Positions 46,255 to 54,686 of a DNA stretch of 62,482 nucleotides are shown piece after piece. Each line of letters begins with the position of its first letter. Position 1 is the first letter of the stretch. The stretch comes from Henriciella mobilis. GTDB taxonomy: Bacteria > Pseudomonadota > Alphaproteobacteria > Caulobacterales > Hyphomonadaceae. The stretch is from NCBI RefSeq assembly GCF_003576315.1, contig NZ_QWFZ01000012.1:1-62482 (forward strand), written 5' to 3'. The notes below the pieces were generated by a model. It was not told where the DNA came from. It did not search any database and worked only from the letters and a program-made list of their open reading frames with translations. Both the position numbers and the translations under genes were made by a program.

Positions 46255-46568
46255 AGCACTCTCCCATATATATTTATGTTATATCATTGCATTTTTCTTT
46301 CCGCTGCGTCAAGACCGTTTTCTAGCAAAGGGCGAAATTTGTCGCTTAAGCGGGGCGGAGTGCTCGCGCGAAGGAAAGGCTCCGCAGCCCATAAAGCTTT
46401 CTGTTGGCGCATTTTCGACTGTAAAGCGGAAGCTCATGCGGCCCGTCTTCAAGACCGCCCTGGCGACTGGGCAGATAGGTTCCACCCCTGCCCCATACCC
46501 GCTTACCGGCAAAAAAAATGGGCCCCGAAAGGGGGCCCATCTCTGATTTTCAATTGCCTGTTTCAGGA
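46255..46568. other. gap between the two TonB genes
   Basis: The gap contains the terminator at 46511-46540 and then about 170 bases without a coding frame. The 65 bases before the second TonB start are strongly AT-rich on the minus strand, with a TTGACG hexamer at 46312-46307 and TATA-like stretches, a plausible promoter region with non-ideal spacing. GGGAGAG serves as ribosome-binding site. No RNA gene is seen. Confidence 0.55.
46511..46540 (-). terminator. rho-independent terminator after the first TonB gene
   Basis: A 9-bp stem (ATGGGCCCC at 46518-46526 with GGGGCCCAT at 46532-46540) is followed on the minus strand by eight T residues. It lies 29 bases past the stop of the first TonB gene. 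Confidence 0.9.
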
Positions 46569-47195
46569 TCAATCCTGCAGAGTGAACTCCAGCGGATACA
46601 CCACGTTGCGGCGTTCGGCCGGCTGCCCCCGGACAATCTTCGGCGCAAATTCCACCCGGCTCACGGCACGTTCGGCTTCACGCTTGAAGATGCTGTCGGT
46701 GCAATCGGCTTGCACATTGTAAGGGCGGCCCCGCGTGTCCACGTCGAAGCGGACGTCGCATGACCCTTCAATACCGCGCTCGGCTGCGCGGGACGGATAG
46801 GTCGGAACCGGCGGACGGATCGGCTGCGCATCCCGGTCGGAGATAGCGACCGGATCGATCGCGAGCGAGTCGAGACGGTCGACGTTGAGTTCCGTCGGTG
46901 CCGCACCCTGGATGTTCGGCGTGGGCAGATCGATATCCGACCGGGACGCCGACATTTTTGGCGGTGGCGGCGGCTTGTCAGCCGAGTCGATCCGCTGGGC
47001 CTTGTTGCGGCTGCGGGTCCGGACTTCCGTATCTTCTTCAGACGGCGTGATCCGTTCCAGCACACGCTGCTCTTCAACTTCAGGCTGTTCGTAGTCCTGA
47101 TTGATCATGGAGTACATGAAGGTGAAGAGGGCATAGACAACGATCGCTGCAAGCGGGACGCCGATAACCAGCCGGATAATCGGATTGCTAAACAT
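46569..47195 (-). CDS. energy transducer TonB, first copy
   Basis: The 208-residue protein has one N-terminal helix (RLVIGVPLAAIVVYALFTFM), an acidic then Pro/Lys-rich linker (EEQRVLERITPSEEDTEV, ADKPPPPPKM) and a C-terminal domain with YPSRAAERGIEGSCDVRFDVD and a terminal NVVYPLEFTLQD. It sits 12 bases after the second ExbD. Together with ExbB/ExbD it forms the inner-membrane energising complex for outer-membrane receptors. The terminator directly after it marks the end of the main transcript. Confidence 0.95.
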   Translation of the reverse strand: MFSNPIIRLVIGVPLAAIVVYALFTFMYSMINQDYEQPEVEEQRVLERITPSEEDTEVRTRSRNKAQRIDSADKPPPPPKMSASRSDIDLPTPNIQGAAPTELNVDRLDSLAIDPVAISDRDAQPIRPPVPTYPSRAAERGIEGSCDVRFDVDTRGRPYNVQADCTDSIFKREAERAVSRVEFAPKIVRGQPAERRNVVYPLEFTLQD

Positions 47196-47207
47196 GGATC
47201 AGTCCTC

Positions 47208-47624
47208 CTATTCCTGCTCGACCGACACAGGAACAGCGGTCAGACCGTCTTCCTTGTTGATCGTCTCAAGCAGGGAGATAAGCACCCCCGCTTCCGAGTC
47301 CTTGTCCGCTTGCAGAACGAGTTTGCCCTTCGGGTTTTCCTCGCGCAGCTCCCGGATACGGAAACCGATTTCCTGCAGCGTCACCTGCTGCTTGTCGATG
47401 TAGATATCGCTGTTCTCATCAATCGCGATCAGGATGCCGAGCGGGTTCTGCTTGTCGAGATTATCAACTTCAGTCCGCTCTATTTCCACGCCCGGCTCTT
47501 TGATGAACTGGGCCGTCACGATGAAAAAGATCAGCAGGATAAAGACAACATCGAGCATCGGTGTGAGGTTTACATCATCCTCAGCAGAATTTTGTGAGGC
47601 GAGTTTGCGTTTTTTTCGTGCCAT
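47208..47624 (-). CDS. ExbD/TolR-type biopolymer transporter, copy 2
   Basis: The 138-residue protein has the ExbD pattern. After a basic N-terminus (MARKKRKLASQ) comes DDVNLTPMLDVVFILLIFFIVTAQF with the proton-carrying Asp, then a periplasmic domain. It lies 9 bases after the first ExbD and 12 before TonB. The two ExbDs are clearly related in the membrane segment but diverge elsewhere. Confidence 0.95.
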   Translation of the reverse strand: MARKKRKLASQNSAEDDVNLTPMLDVVFILLIFFIVTAQFIKEPGVEIERTEVDNLDKQNPLGILIAIDENSDIYIDKQQVTLQEIGFRIRELREENPKGKLVLQADKDSEAGVLISLLETINKEDGLTAVPVSVEQE

Positions 47625-47633
47625 TCCTGCCTC

Positions 47634-48041
47634 CTATTCCTGACTCTGGACGACGTTCACCCGTTCCATCTTCGCATTGTACGCCTCGTCACGGATCTTG
47701 ATGATCGTGCCGGTGCGGGCGCGCGGATGGGCCTGGATGATCAGCGAGCTCTCCGGGTTTTCCGCCCGAAGCCGCTCCATGTTGGCGCGCACACCACTCA
47801 GGTCGGTGAAGCGGCCATTCACCGTGATCAGATTGTCGGCACCCACATAGACGAGGATCGCCTGGGTGTCCGGATCAGTCGGCGCGTTTGATGGCGGGGG
47901 CGGTGGCTCGAGGCCAAGCGCCCTCTCCTGGATAAAGGTCGACGTCACGATGAAGAAGATGAGGAGAATGAACACCACATCCAGCATCGGGGTGAGGTCG
48001 ACACTCGCCTCTTCAGGCGCGTTGTGTTGGCGTCCTCGCAT
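47634..48041 (-). CDS. ExbD/TolR-type biopolymer transporter, copy 1
   Basis: The 135-residue ExbD family protein has EASVDLTPMLDVVFILLIFFIVTSTF, then a Pro-rich linker (PPPPPSNAP) and periplasmic domain. Its ATG overlaps the ExbB stop by one base (TGATG), giving coupled translation. It partners with the ExbB genes upstream in proton-driven energisation. Confidence 0.95.
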   Translation of the reverse strand: MRGRQHNAPEEASVDLTPMLDVVFILLIFFIVTSTFIQERALGLEPPPPPSNAPTDPDTQAILVYVGADNLITVNGRFTDLSGVRANMERLRAENPESSLIIQAHPRARTGTIIKIRDEAYNAKMERVNVVQSQE

Positions 48042-48556
48042 CAGCGAATCTCCATCTCGTCTTCGACTTTCTGGACCAGCCGGTTCACCTTGCTGTCCAT
48101 GCCGGACGTGAAGATGATGCCCGAGATGGACGCCACCATGCCGGCCATGGTCGGGATGGTGGCGCGAGACACGCCGCCCGACATGGCTTTGGCGTCGGCA
48201 CCGTCCGTGATGGCCATGACGTCGAACACCGTCACCATGCCTGTCACCGTGCCGAGCAGACCAAGTAGCGGCGCAAGCGCCACCATCGCCTTGGTCATGC
48301 TGACATTGGCTTCAGCCTTGGCGCGGACTTCCGATATAAGCTTGTCGCGAACCCAATGCGCCAGCACCGACTTGCGGTCAGACCGGGCATTCCATTCGGC
48401 AATCGCTTCATCGGCGACCGATTGGTGAGCGAAGCGGAAGTAGAACAGGCGCTCCAGGATCAGGGCCCACATGACGAATGTGGCAACCATGATGACCAGG
48501 AGAACGGGTCCGCCGCGCTCAAGAAAGGCCTGAAGATCATTCAGTCCTAGATCCAT
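48041..48556 (-). CDS. ExbB/TolQ/MotA family proton channel protein, short form
   Basis: The 171-residue protein has three membrane helices: GPVLLVIMVATFVMWALIL, ATIPTMAGMVASISGIIF and the middle ALAPLLGLLGTVTGMVTVF, which is the ExbB signature. It is the typical short ExbB of this TonB class. It lies 30 bases after the longer ExbB-type protein. Confidence 0.94.
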   Translation of the reverse strand: MDLGLNDLQAFLERGGPVLLVIMVATFVMWALILERLFYFRFAHQSVADEAIAEWNARSDRKSVLAHWVRDKLISEVRAKAEANVSMTKAMVALAPLLGLLGTVTGMVTVFDVMAITDGADAKAMSGGVSRATIPTMAGMVASISGIIFTSGMDSKVNRLVQKVEDEMEIR

Positions 48557-48586
48557 TGCAGCACCTCCCGAAGGAGGGAGCAGCGC

Positions 48587-49987
48587 TTAGGCTGCTCCCG
48601 TGTTGGACTCTGCACGCTCGGCAACGAGACCGGCAGCCTGCTCATCGAGGATCTGCTGGTTGCCGCGGGCGAGCGATGCAGCGACGGCGTGCAGGAGAAG
48701 CAGCGGGATTGCCGCCACCAGACCGAGCACCGTCGTCATGAGCGCGACCGAAATACCGCCGGCCATCAGCTTCGGATCGCCCGCACCGAAATTGGTGATG
48801 GCGGTAAAGGTGATGATCATACCGATAACCGTACCGAGCAGGCCGAGCAGCGGCGCAACAGCCGCAAGAACCTTAACGATATCGTTGAAGCGCTCGATCT
48901 TCGGCGTTTCACGAAGAATCTGCTCGTCGAGCTTCAGCTCAAGCGATTCCAGGTCCTGGTTCTTGTTGTTCTCGTATTGCTCGAAAACGCGGGCCAGCGG
49001 GTTACCCGTACCGGCCTGGCGGGTCTTGGCGGTCTTGCGCATCGCGCTGCCCATCAGGAAGAGCGTGGCAATCTTGAAGATCGCGAACGCAGCACCGATC
49101 GCCAGCAGGACCAGGATCACGGCACCAACGACACCGCCCTGACCGATACGCTCGCCGATACCGGGCATTTCACCCTGAACGGCGAACAGGTCGCCCTTGG
49201 TCGGGTCGACCGGCGTGATCACGACGTCGCCTTCGGAAGCATTGATCAGCTTCTTCATGGCCGACTGGAAGTCACCGCTCGGCTGCGCCTTGAGAACGCG
49301 CAGATACGGTTCGTCAGTGTTGTCGGTGATGACTTCGACGAAGCGGGCGTCGTCCGTCGTCGCAGCGGTGAAGATACCGACGCGCATCAGCTCGGTGTTA
49401 ACCACCTCGCCTTCCGGGCCTGCACCAGCCACATCTGCAGTGAAGGTCTTCACTTCGGACTGAGCAATCATTTCCCGAAGCATTGCCTTCGGCAGCGCGT
49501 CGAGATCCTCACGGGTCGGAAGCGAACGGGCTTCGGACACTTCGGCGAGCTTTTCGGCACGGCCGCTGTATTCGTAGTTCGACAGCGACTCGCGAATGAT
49601 CGGCATGGTCTCGCCCGCAGCGCTGCGGAACTGACCGAGCAGTTCGCCGAAATCGCCAGCCTGGGTTTCCAGTTCAGCAGATAGCTGCGAGATCTGACGC
49701 TCATTCTGGTCGAATTCGGCAGACAGCTGGCGGCCGCGAGCTTCAGCGGCATTCAGGTCGGCACGGGCCTGCTGCATTTTCTGCTGCTGAGTGGCGGCGT
49801 CGGAGCGGAACTCCTGGAGACGACGCTGGTCCTCAGCCGACATTTGCTGGGAGTCCTGCTGGACGCGGCGGAGAATGTCGGACAGCGACACATCCTGTGC
49901 CACAGCGGGGGCGGTAATAGCCATTGCAGAGCCCATGACCAGCGCGGCTGCGCCGAAGGCCTGCAGAGATTTCTTGATCGGGTTCAT
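48587..49987 (-). CDS. MotA/TolQ/ExbB proton channel protein with periplasmic extension
   Basis: The 466-residue protein resembles TtpC of the Vibrio TonB2 system. A signal peptide is cut after AVAQ near residue 31. A coiled coil of about 100 residues (QQKMQQARADLNAAEARG, SQLSAELETQAGDFG) and a periplasmic domain with GDLFAVQGEMPGIGERIGQGG follow. The C-terminal ExbB half contains VAPLLGLLGTVIGMIITFTAI. In Vibrio, TtpC is needed for TonB2-dependent transport; transfer to this protein is inference. Confidence 0.92.
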   Translation of the reverse strand: MNPIKKSLQAFGAAALVMGSAMAITAPAVAQDVSLSDILRRVQQDSQQMSAEDQRRLQEFRSDAATQQQKMQQARADLNAAEARGRQLSAEFDQNERQISQLSAELETQAGDFGELLGQFRSAAGETMPIIRESLSNYEYSGRAEKLAEVSEARSLPTREDLDALPKAMLREMIAQSEVKTFTADVAGAGPEGEVVNTELMRVGIFTAATTDDARFVEVITDNTDEPYLRVLKAQPSGDFQSAMKKLINASEGDVVITPVDPTKGDLFAVQGEMPGIGERIGQGGVVGAVILVLLAIGAAFAIFKIATLFLMGSAMRKTAKTRQAGTGNPLARVFEQYENNKNQDLESLELKLDEQILRETPKIERFNDIVKVLAAVAPLLGLLGTVIGMIITFTAITNFGAGDPKLMAGGISVALMTTVLGLVAAIPLLLLHAVAASLARGNQQILDEQAAGLVAERAESNTGAA

Positions 49988-50013
49988 TTCGATAATCCTC
50001 TGGAACTTGGCGC

Positions 50014-50796
50014 TTAGGGTGCGGTCACGGAAAGACGCGTTGCCGGAGCGTAGAGAACGCTCGGCGTCGTCGTGCCCTTGGCGACCTTGATGGCCTTAGC
50101 GATGTTTTCCTTGAAGCGGTTCTCGACCGGGACCCAGGCACCCTGGGCACGATCGTAACGCGCGGCGTAACGGCGATCCGGCGACAGATAGACGAGCGCG
50201 ACGCGGCCGTAGAGGAACATATCGACCATGACGGGGCTGCCGTCGATGTCGATAACTTCCGGCCAGGTCTGGATCGTCCGGCCATATTCCATCTCAGACT
50301 TGTAGGCCTCGATGATCAGGCGGTACTGCTCGACGATCGGAACCTGCGGGTTTTCCATCGCCGCGCGCAGCGTATCGATGCGGTTCTGACGGTCTTCCAG
50401 CTTGAATGGCAGGTCGGCCGAAACGAACGCTTCGAGATCGGAAACCATGTCGATCAGCATCGGCGTGGTCTGTGCGGTGATTTCATCGACGCGCTCAAGC
50501 TGGCCCTGGAGCGATTCCAGCTCACGGCGCTGGCTTTCGACGACTTTCTCCTGCTGGCGCGCGTAAAGCTGCGCTGCCTGGGTACGCTGAAGAAGCGTAC
50601 GGAATTCGGCGACCATGTCGGAGCGTTGATCATCCAACTGGTTGATCCGCTCCTGTACCTGCTCAGCCTTGCGGGTTGCGTCTTCGCCGATATCGAGTGC
50701 CTGGCGCAGCTGGCTTTGTGCAACAGCTGGCATGGCCAGGCCGGCAACAAGCGCTGCCGCAATGGCACCCCGCGCCGGTGTCAGTACTTTCTTCAT
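50014..50796 (-). CDS. DUF3450 periplasmic protein
   Basis: The 260-residue protein has a signal peptide cut after AVAQ and a long coiled coil (residues 35-115, with VQERINQLDDQRSDMVAEFRTL). A globular part follows, with EYGRTIQTWPEVIDIDG, VDMFLYGRVALVYLSPD and GAWVPVENRF, the DUF3450 hallmark. It always heads the same kind of ExbB/ExbD/TonB operon, as it does here. AGG precedes the ATG. The role in TonB energisation is unproven. Confidence 0.92.
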   Translation of the reverse strand: MKKVLTPARGAIAAALVAGLAMPAVAQSQLRQALDIGEDATRKAEQVQERINQLDDQRSDMVAEFRTLLQRTQAAQLYARQQEKVVESQRRELESLQGQLERVDEITAQTTPMLIDMVSDLEAFVSADLPFKLEDRQNRIDTLRAAMENPQVPIVEQYRLIIEAYKSEMEYGRTIQTWPEVIDIDGSPVMVDMFLYGRVALVYLSPDRRYAARYDRAQGAWVPVENRFKENIAKAIKVAKGTTTPSVLYAPATRLSVTAP

Positions 50797-51252
50797 GAGG
50801 TTTGCCTCTTACTCTCCGAATGGTCGTGCCTTGGACAGCACGGTGAAACTCCAACGCGGCCATGCCCCCTGAAATGGCGAGCCGCTGCTCTCTCAGTCAT
50901 GCCCGTCACACACAGGGCGTCAGTATGGAGGCTGGCGGAGTTTGTCACCCATCGCCTCCCTGATTTTACGGAATGCTCTATGGCACTCTCTTGTTTTTCC
51001 CGGCAGAGCCTGAAGGCCGCCGAGGCAGCCATCGCGCGGGACGCTAGCAGTAGCAACCTCGCTGATCAATGGCCGACCGGTAACAGTTTAAAAAGCTTAC
51101 CGTTTTGATGTGCAAGCACAATGACGCATCACAGTTTGCGGCCCGAACGGTTCGATCAGGCCGCAGAGCGACCAAAATGCGGTCAGTCTGCAACCGCAAC
51201 GAGCGGAACAGGCCCCGGGGCGAATGGCCCAAGATAAACTGAAACAGGAAGG
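50797..51252. other. intergenic region upstream of the DUF3450/TonB operon
   Basis: This 456-base stretch lies between the operon start and tRNA-Gln. It should hold the operon's promoter on the minus strand. No convincing -35/-10 pair, coding frame or structured RNA could be fixed by eye. The stretch around 51085-51135 is AT-richer than the rest. Confidence 0.5.
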
Positions 51253-51327
51253 TGGCTGGGGTGCCAGGATTCGAACCTGGGAATGTCGGTACCAAAAACC
51301 GATGCCTTACCACTTGGCGACACCCCA
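51253..51327 (-). tRNA. tRNA-Gln (anticodon TTG)
   Basis: On the minus strand the 7-bp acceptor stem TGGGGTG/CACCCCA, discriminator G and an encoded CCA are seen. The anticodon stem TCGGT/ACCGA surrounds loop TTTTGGT with TTG at its centre. The T loop GTTCGAATC is present. Confidence 0.97.
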
Positions 51328-51474
51328 ACTGCGAGGAAGGCCGGGACATACTCAATCCGCTTGCGGCTTGCAACTCCTGTTCTGCGTCAATCACAGTGCC
51401 GGTGCATCTGCACAAGATCGGTGGCTGACGCTTGTCAGGCTGGAGCCGCTGAGATATAGGCGCCCGCTCTGGCT

Positions 51475-51551
51475 CGGAACATAGCTCAGCCTGGTAGAGC
51501 ACCGTCTTCGGGAGGCGGGGGTCGGAGGTTCGAATCCTCCTGTTCCGACCA
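51475..51551 (+). tRNA. tRNA-Pro (anticodon CGG)
   Basis: The acceptor stem CGGAACA/TGTTCCG, discriminator A and encoded CCA are present. The anticodon stem CCGTC/GGCGG surrounds loop TTCGGGA, giving CGG. The T arm reads GGAGGTTCGAATCCTCC. The gene is divergent from tRNA-Gln. Confidence 0.97.
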
Positions 51552-51731
51552 TTTCCATTTTTGCAGGATTGCTACAGGCACCTCCCCCTGGGCTCGCAGC
51601 GATTCCCATGTTTCTCCGATGCGTTGGCATTGTTGAGAATCATCGGTGCGGCTCACATCAGCCCTTTACTTTTATTCGATAAGGGTCATATCGTTTATTG
51701 ATAAAAATTCCGGTTCGGAGGCCAAACGGTC

Positions 51732-53510
51732 GTGAAAACGTTCTTTACTGCGCTTGGCGGCGCGATTCTCGGCACCATACTCGGCGCTGTCCTGCTCTTC
51801 TTCATCGCGTCAATGGCGATCAGCGGGTTCATGCAGTCTGCCGGGTCCCAGCTATCGGGAGGCGAGAATCCCGAGACCATGGTGTTGACCCTCGACCTGC
51901 GCCAGGACCTCAGCGATCAGCCGCCGACCAGCGGCATCGCTGCCCTGTTCGGCCAGAAGGGATTCGTGAACGTCATCACCCGCCTCGATGCGGCCCGGAC
52001 GGATGAGCGCGTAAAAGGCGTCTTCGTTCGCGCCAGCGAATTCTCCGTCGGGTCAGCGCGGGCCGAAGAGCTGCGCAACGCCATTCGGGGTCTGCGCGAC
52101 GCCGGGAAGTTTGTTGTTGTCCATTCGCAAGGTACCTATGGCGGCGGCCCGTCTTCCCTGCGAGCCATTGCCGCGGCAGATGAAATCGTGATTCAGCCCG
52201 CCGGCGACTATCTCGGCGGCGGCGTGACATTCGAGACCATGTTTTTCAAGGGCCTGCTGGACCGCCTCAGCGTGTCGGCAGAGATCGAGCAGTTCTACGA
52301 GTACAAGAATGCGCCGAATGTCTACAAGGAAACCGACTACACAGCCGCACACCGCGAAGCGATGACTGCGCTGGCCGAATCGATCTGGCAGACGTCGCTG
52401 GCCGACATCGCTCAGGACCGGCAGATGGATGTTTCCGATGTTGAAGCCGCCCTCACCTCTGGGCCGCTCAGCCCTGAGGCGCTCGTCGAGGCCGGACTTG
52501 CCGATTCGATCAACTGGCCGGAAGCCGTAAAGGAATCGCTGAAGGAACGCGCCGGCGAAGACGCTGAATTCGTAGACGTCCTGTCCTATCACCCCCCGTC
52601 TGCGCCGCTCGGCGCGCCCGCCATTGCAATTGTCGGCGGTGAAGGCCCGATCGTGACCGGCGGTGGCTCTGGCGACTTTTTCTCAAGCTCGGCCGAGTTC
52701 GCATCAGACACGATTGCTGCTGCCCTGCTCGAGGCGGGCCGCAACGAGCGCGTCAAGGCGATCGTCTTTCGTGTCGACAGCCCTGGCGGTTCGCCGACAG
52801 CTTCCGACCAGATCTGGAACGCCGTGAAGATGGTGCAGGAAATGGACAAGCCCGTCGTCGTTTCGATGGGCACGTACGCCGCTTCCGGTGGCTACTATGT
52901 CTCGACCGGCGCCGACTGGATCATCGCAAACAAGGGAACCCTGACCGGTTCGATCGGCATCTTTGGCGGCAAGCTGGCCATCGCAGACGGACTTCGCCAG
53001 ATCGGCATCAACACGTCCGAAATCTCGGTTGGCGGTCCGTTTGCCGGCGCGATGACGACGATCGACACCTTCTCCGATACCGAACGGGAAATGCTGCATG
53101 CCTGGCTGAAACGTGGCTATGACCGCTTCACCAGCCTTGTCGCAGAAGGACGCGGCATGAGCGTCGAAAACGTCGACAAGATTGCCCGCGGACGGGTCTG
53201 GACAGGTGAGGATGCCCTGGAGGTTGGCCTGGTCGACCAGATCGGCGGCCTCGTCGATGCGATCTCGAAAGCCCGTGATCTCGCCGACATCCCTGCTGAC
53301 GAGAAATCCCGCATCATGTTCTACCCTGTCCCGCAGGGCGGCATTCCGGGCTTTGGTCCGATGGCAGAAGCGTCCGCCGAGGACCTTGGCACGCTGGCTC
53401 GGGCAGCCGAAATCCTTGAGGATTCCCGCATCCAGGCCCTGATCGAGCGCGGCAGCATGCTGCAATCCTCACCCGTTCAGGCGCGCGGCCCACTGCTGAT
53501 CGAGAAATAG
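51732..53510 (+). CDS. sppA: signal peptide peptidase SppA, 67-kDa type
   Basis: The 592-residue protein degrades cleaved signal peptides in the membrane. One N-terminal helix (residues 8-33) is followed by two ClpP-like S49 domains. The first contains the catalytic lysine region (YEYKNAPNVYKETDYT) and the second the nucleophile serine in MGTYAASGGYYVSTGAD and VFRVDSPGGSPTAS. The start is a GTG at 51732, with CGGAGG upstream. The 180 bases between tRNA-Pro and sppA contain a short AT-rich stretch near 51662-51710, the likely promoter. Confidence 0.95.
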   Translation: MKTFFTALGGAILGTILGAVLLFFIASMAISGFMQSAGSQLSGGENPETMVLTLDLRQDLSDQPPTSGIAALFGQKGFVNVITRLDAARTDERVKGVFVRASEFSVGSARAEELRNAIRGLRDAGKFVVVHSQGTYGGGPSSLRAIAAADEIVIQPAGDYLGGGVTFETMFFKGLLDRLSVSAEIEQFYEYKNAPNVYKETDYTAAHREAMTALAESIWQTSLADIAQDRQMDVSDVEAALTSGPLSPEALVEAGLADSINWPEAVKESLKERAGEDAEFVDVLSYHPPSAPLGAPAIAIVGGEGPIVTGGGSGDFFSSSAEFASDTIAAALLEAGRNERVKAIVFRVDSPGGSPTASDQIWNAVKMVQEMDKPVVVSMGTYAASGGYYVSTGADWIIANKGTLTGSIGIFGGKLAIADGLRQIGINTSEISVGGPFAGAMTTIDTFSDTEREMLHAWLKRGYDRFTSLVAEGRGMSVENVDKIARGRVWTGEDALEVGLVDQIGGLVDAISKARDLADIPADEKSRIMFYPVPQGGIPGFGPMAEASAEDLGTLARAAEILEDSRIQALIERGSMLQSSPVQARGPLLIEK

Positions 53511-53607
53511 GCCGAGAAGGCGGCTATCCGCGACGAGCCGCCACACGCCTTGTCGGCGCAGGCTGGTCCATATAGGGCAGGCCTGCAGCAACCCTGGAAA
53601 GCCAATC

Positions 53608-53952
53608 ATGACTGACGCGGTCGCGCCCGATACCCGACGCCACTCGGCCGAGACGGCAAAGACGATGGACGATGTCCGCTACGAGGTTGACCGCCTCGAC
53701 CGGGCGCTGGTCGCTCTTCTTGTCGAGCGGCAGTCATTCATGGACGCCGCTGCGCGCATCAAGGGCGATCGCTCACGCATTCACGATCGTGAGCGGATCG
53801 AGGATGTCATTGCCAAAGTTGTCGAGGAAGCCGCACGCCAAGGCCTTTCCCCGTCCATCGCCGAACCCGTTTGGCGCAAACTGATCGATCGCTGCATCGC
53901 CTACGAGTTTGAAGCCTTCGACGCCCTCAAGCCCGGTCGCGACAGCGTGTGA
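53608..53952 (+). CDS. chorismate mutase (AroQ type)
   Basis: The 114-residue protein is an all-helical AroQ chorismate mutase converting chorismate to prephenate. The family residues are in VRYEVDRLDRALVALLVERQSFMDAAARIKG and IHDRERIEDVIAKVVEEA, with a terminal WRKLIDRCIAYEF. It has 20 extra N-terminal residues. It ends inside the 3' end of the Hpt gene on the other strand (52-base overlap). Confidence 0.92.
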   Translation: MTDAVAPDTRRHSAETAKTMDDVRYEVDRLDRALVALLVERQSFMDAAARIKGDRSRIHDRERIEDVIAKVVEEAARQGLSPSIAEPVWRKLIDRCIAYEFEAFDALKPGRDSV

Positions 53953-54287
53953 ACGGCACGGCTGCACGCTTCGAGTGTCGCCGCGATTTCATCCTTTATG
54001 TCGTTGAGCAGCAGGGCTGCGCCCGCCGCGCTTGGCGGCAAGTCCCGCCCAGCGGTCTCGGCAGCCTGGCAGCGCTCGGCGAGTTCATGAGCCCCGATAC
54101 TCAATGCGGCCCCCTTGAGCGTATGCGCGGCATCGGCCCATTGCGAGGCTGGCGCGGCCGGATTCAGCATGCGGGACCAGATGTCGACCTGTTGGCGAAA
54201 AATGTCGATCACCTCTTCAGCGAGATCGATATCTCCTCCCGTCATGGAGAGAAGGTGATCAATGTCGATTTCGCTCGCCGTGCTCAT
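53901..54287 (-). CDS. Hpt domain-containing phosphotransfer protein
   Basis: The 128-residue protein is a four-helix histidine phosphotransfer domain with the phosphoacceptor histidine in AAHTLKGAALSIGA near residue 55. IDHLLSMTGGDIDLAEEVIDIFRQQ is the first helix. It would relay phosphate between a hybrid kinase and a response regulator; no partners lie in the window. Its last 17 codons overlap the chorismate mutase gene antisense. Confidence 0.92.
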   Translation of the reverse strand: MSTASEIDIDHLLSMTGGDIDLAEEVIDIFRQQVDIWSRMLNPAAPASQWADAAHTLKGAALSIGAHELAERCQAAETAGRDLPPSAAGAALLLNDIKDEIAATLEACSRAVHTLSRPGLRASKASNS

Positions 54288-54451
54288 GGCTGCTTGTCCG
54301 TCCCTATCCCTGTCAGGGCATGTTCTTGCGGCAAACTCATTGCTCCGCCGTTAAAATACCGGCGAACGCGGAATTCTTCGCATTCAACGCAATTGCTTTC
54401 TTAACCGGTCAGGCGTATAAAACCTTATCGATTTTCAATAGGGGTCTGACC

Positions 54452-54598
54452 ATGATTGCCCTTCTCGTAGCCCTGCGGGACTTTTTCATTGCCGTTCTTA
54501 TCGGTTGGCTAGGTGTTTCGGCTGAGCCTGCTGACAAGCAGCAGAAGGCAGAGCCTTCCGCGCAGCCGGCGCATACGCAATTGTCCCTGCTTGGATAG
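54452..54598 (+). CDS. 48-residue single-pass membrane peptide
   Basis: The frame encodes an N-terminal hydrophobic helix (MIALLVALRDFFIAVLIGWLG) followed by a short charged, Pro/Gln-rich tail. AGGGG lies 7 bases before the ATG, and a strong hairpin terminator follows about 40 bases after the stop, the arrangement of a real short gene. No family is recognised. The 164 bases upstream, back to the Hpt start, could hold its promoter. Confidence 0.65.
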   Translation: MIALLVALRDFFIAVLIGWLGVSAEPADKQQKAEPSAQPAHTQLSLLG

Positions 54599-54642
54599 AA
54601 ACTGGCTTTATCCTTCCAGAGCGAAGGATCGCACATCAGAAA

Positions 54643-54676
54643 AGAGCGCAGACTTTCCGGTCTGCGCTCTTTTTTG
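54643..54676 (+). terminator. rho-independent terminator after the membrane peptide
   Basis: An 11-bp stem (AGAGCGCAGAC at 54643-54653 with GTCTGCGCTCT at 54660-54670) surrounds a 6-base loop, followed by six T residues. A residues before the stem mean it may also serve acs on the minus strand, whose stop lies at 54687. Confidence 0.93.
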
Positions 54677-54686
54677 TTTCCATCGA

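Noticed and set aside
51253..51551. Mobile-element insertion at tRNA-Gln or tRNA-Pro
   Set aside because: No integrase, no repeat of a tRNA end and no atypical genes beside either tRNA.
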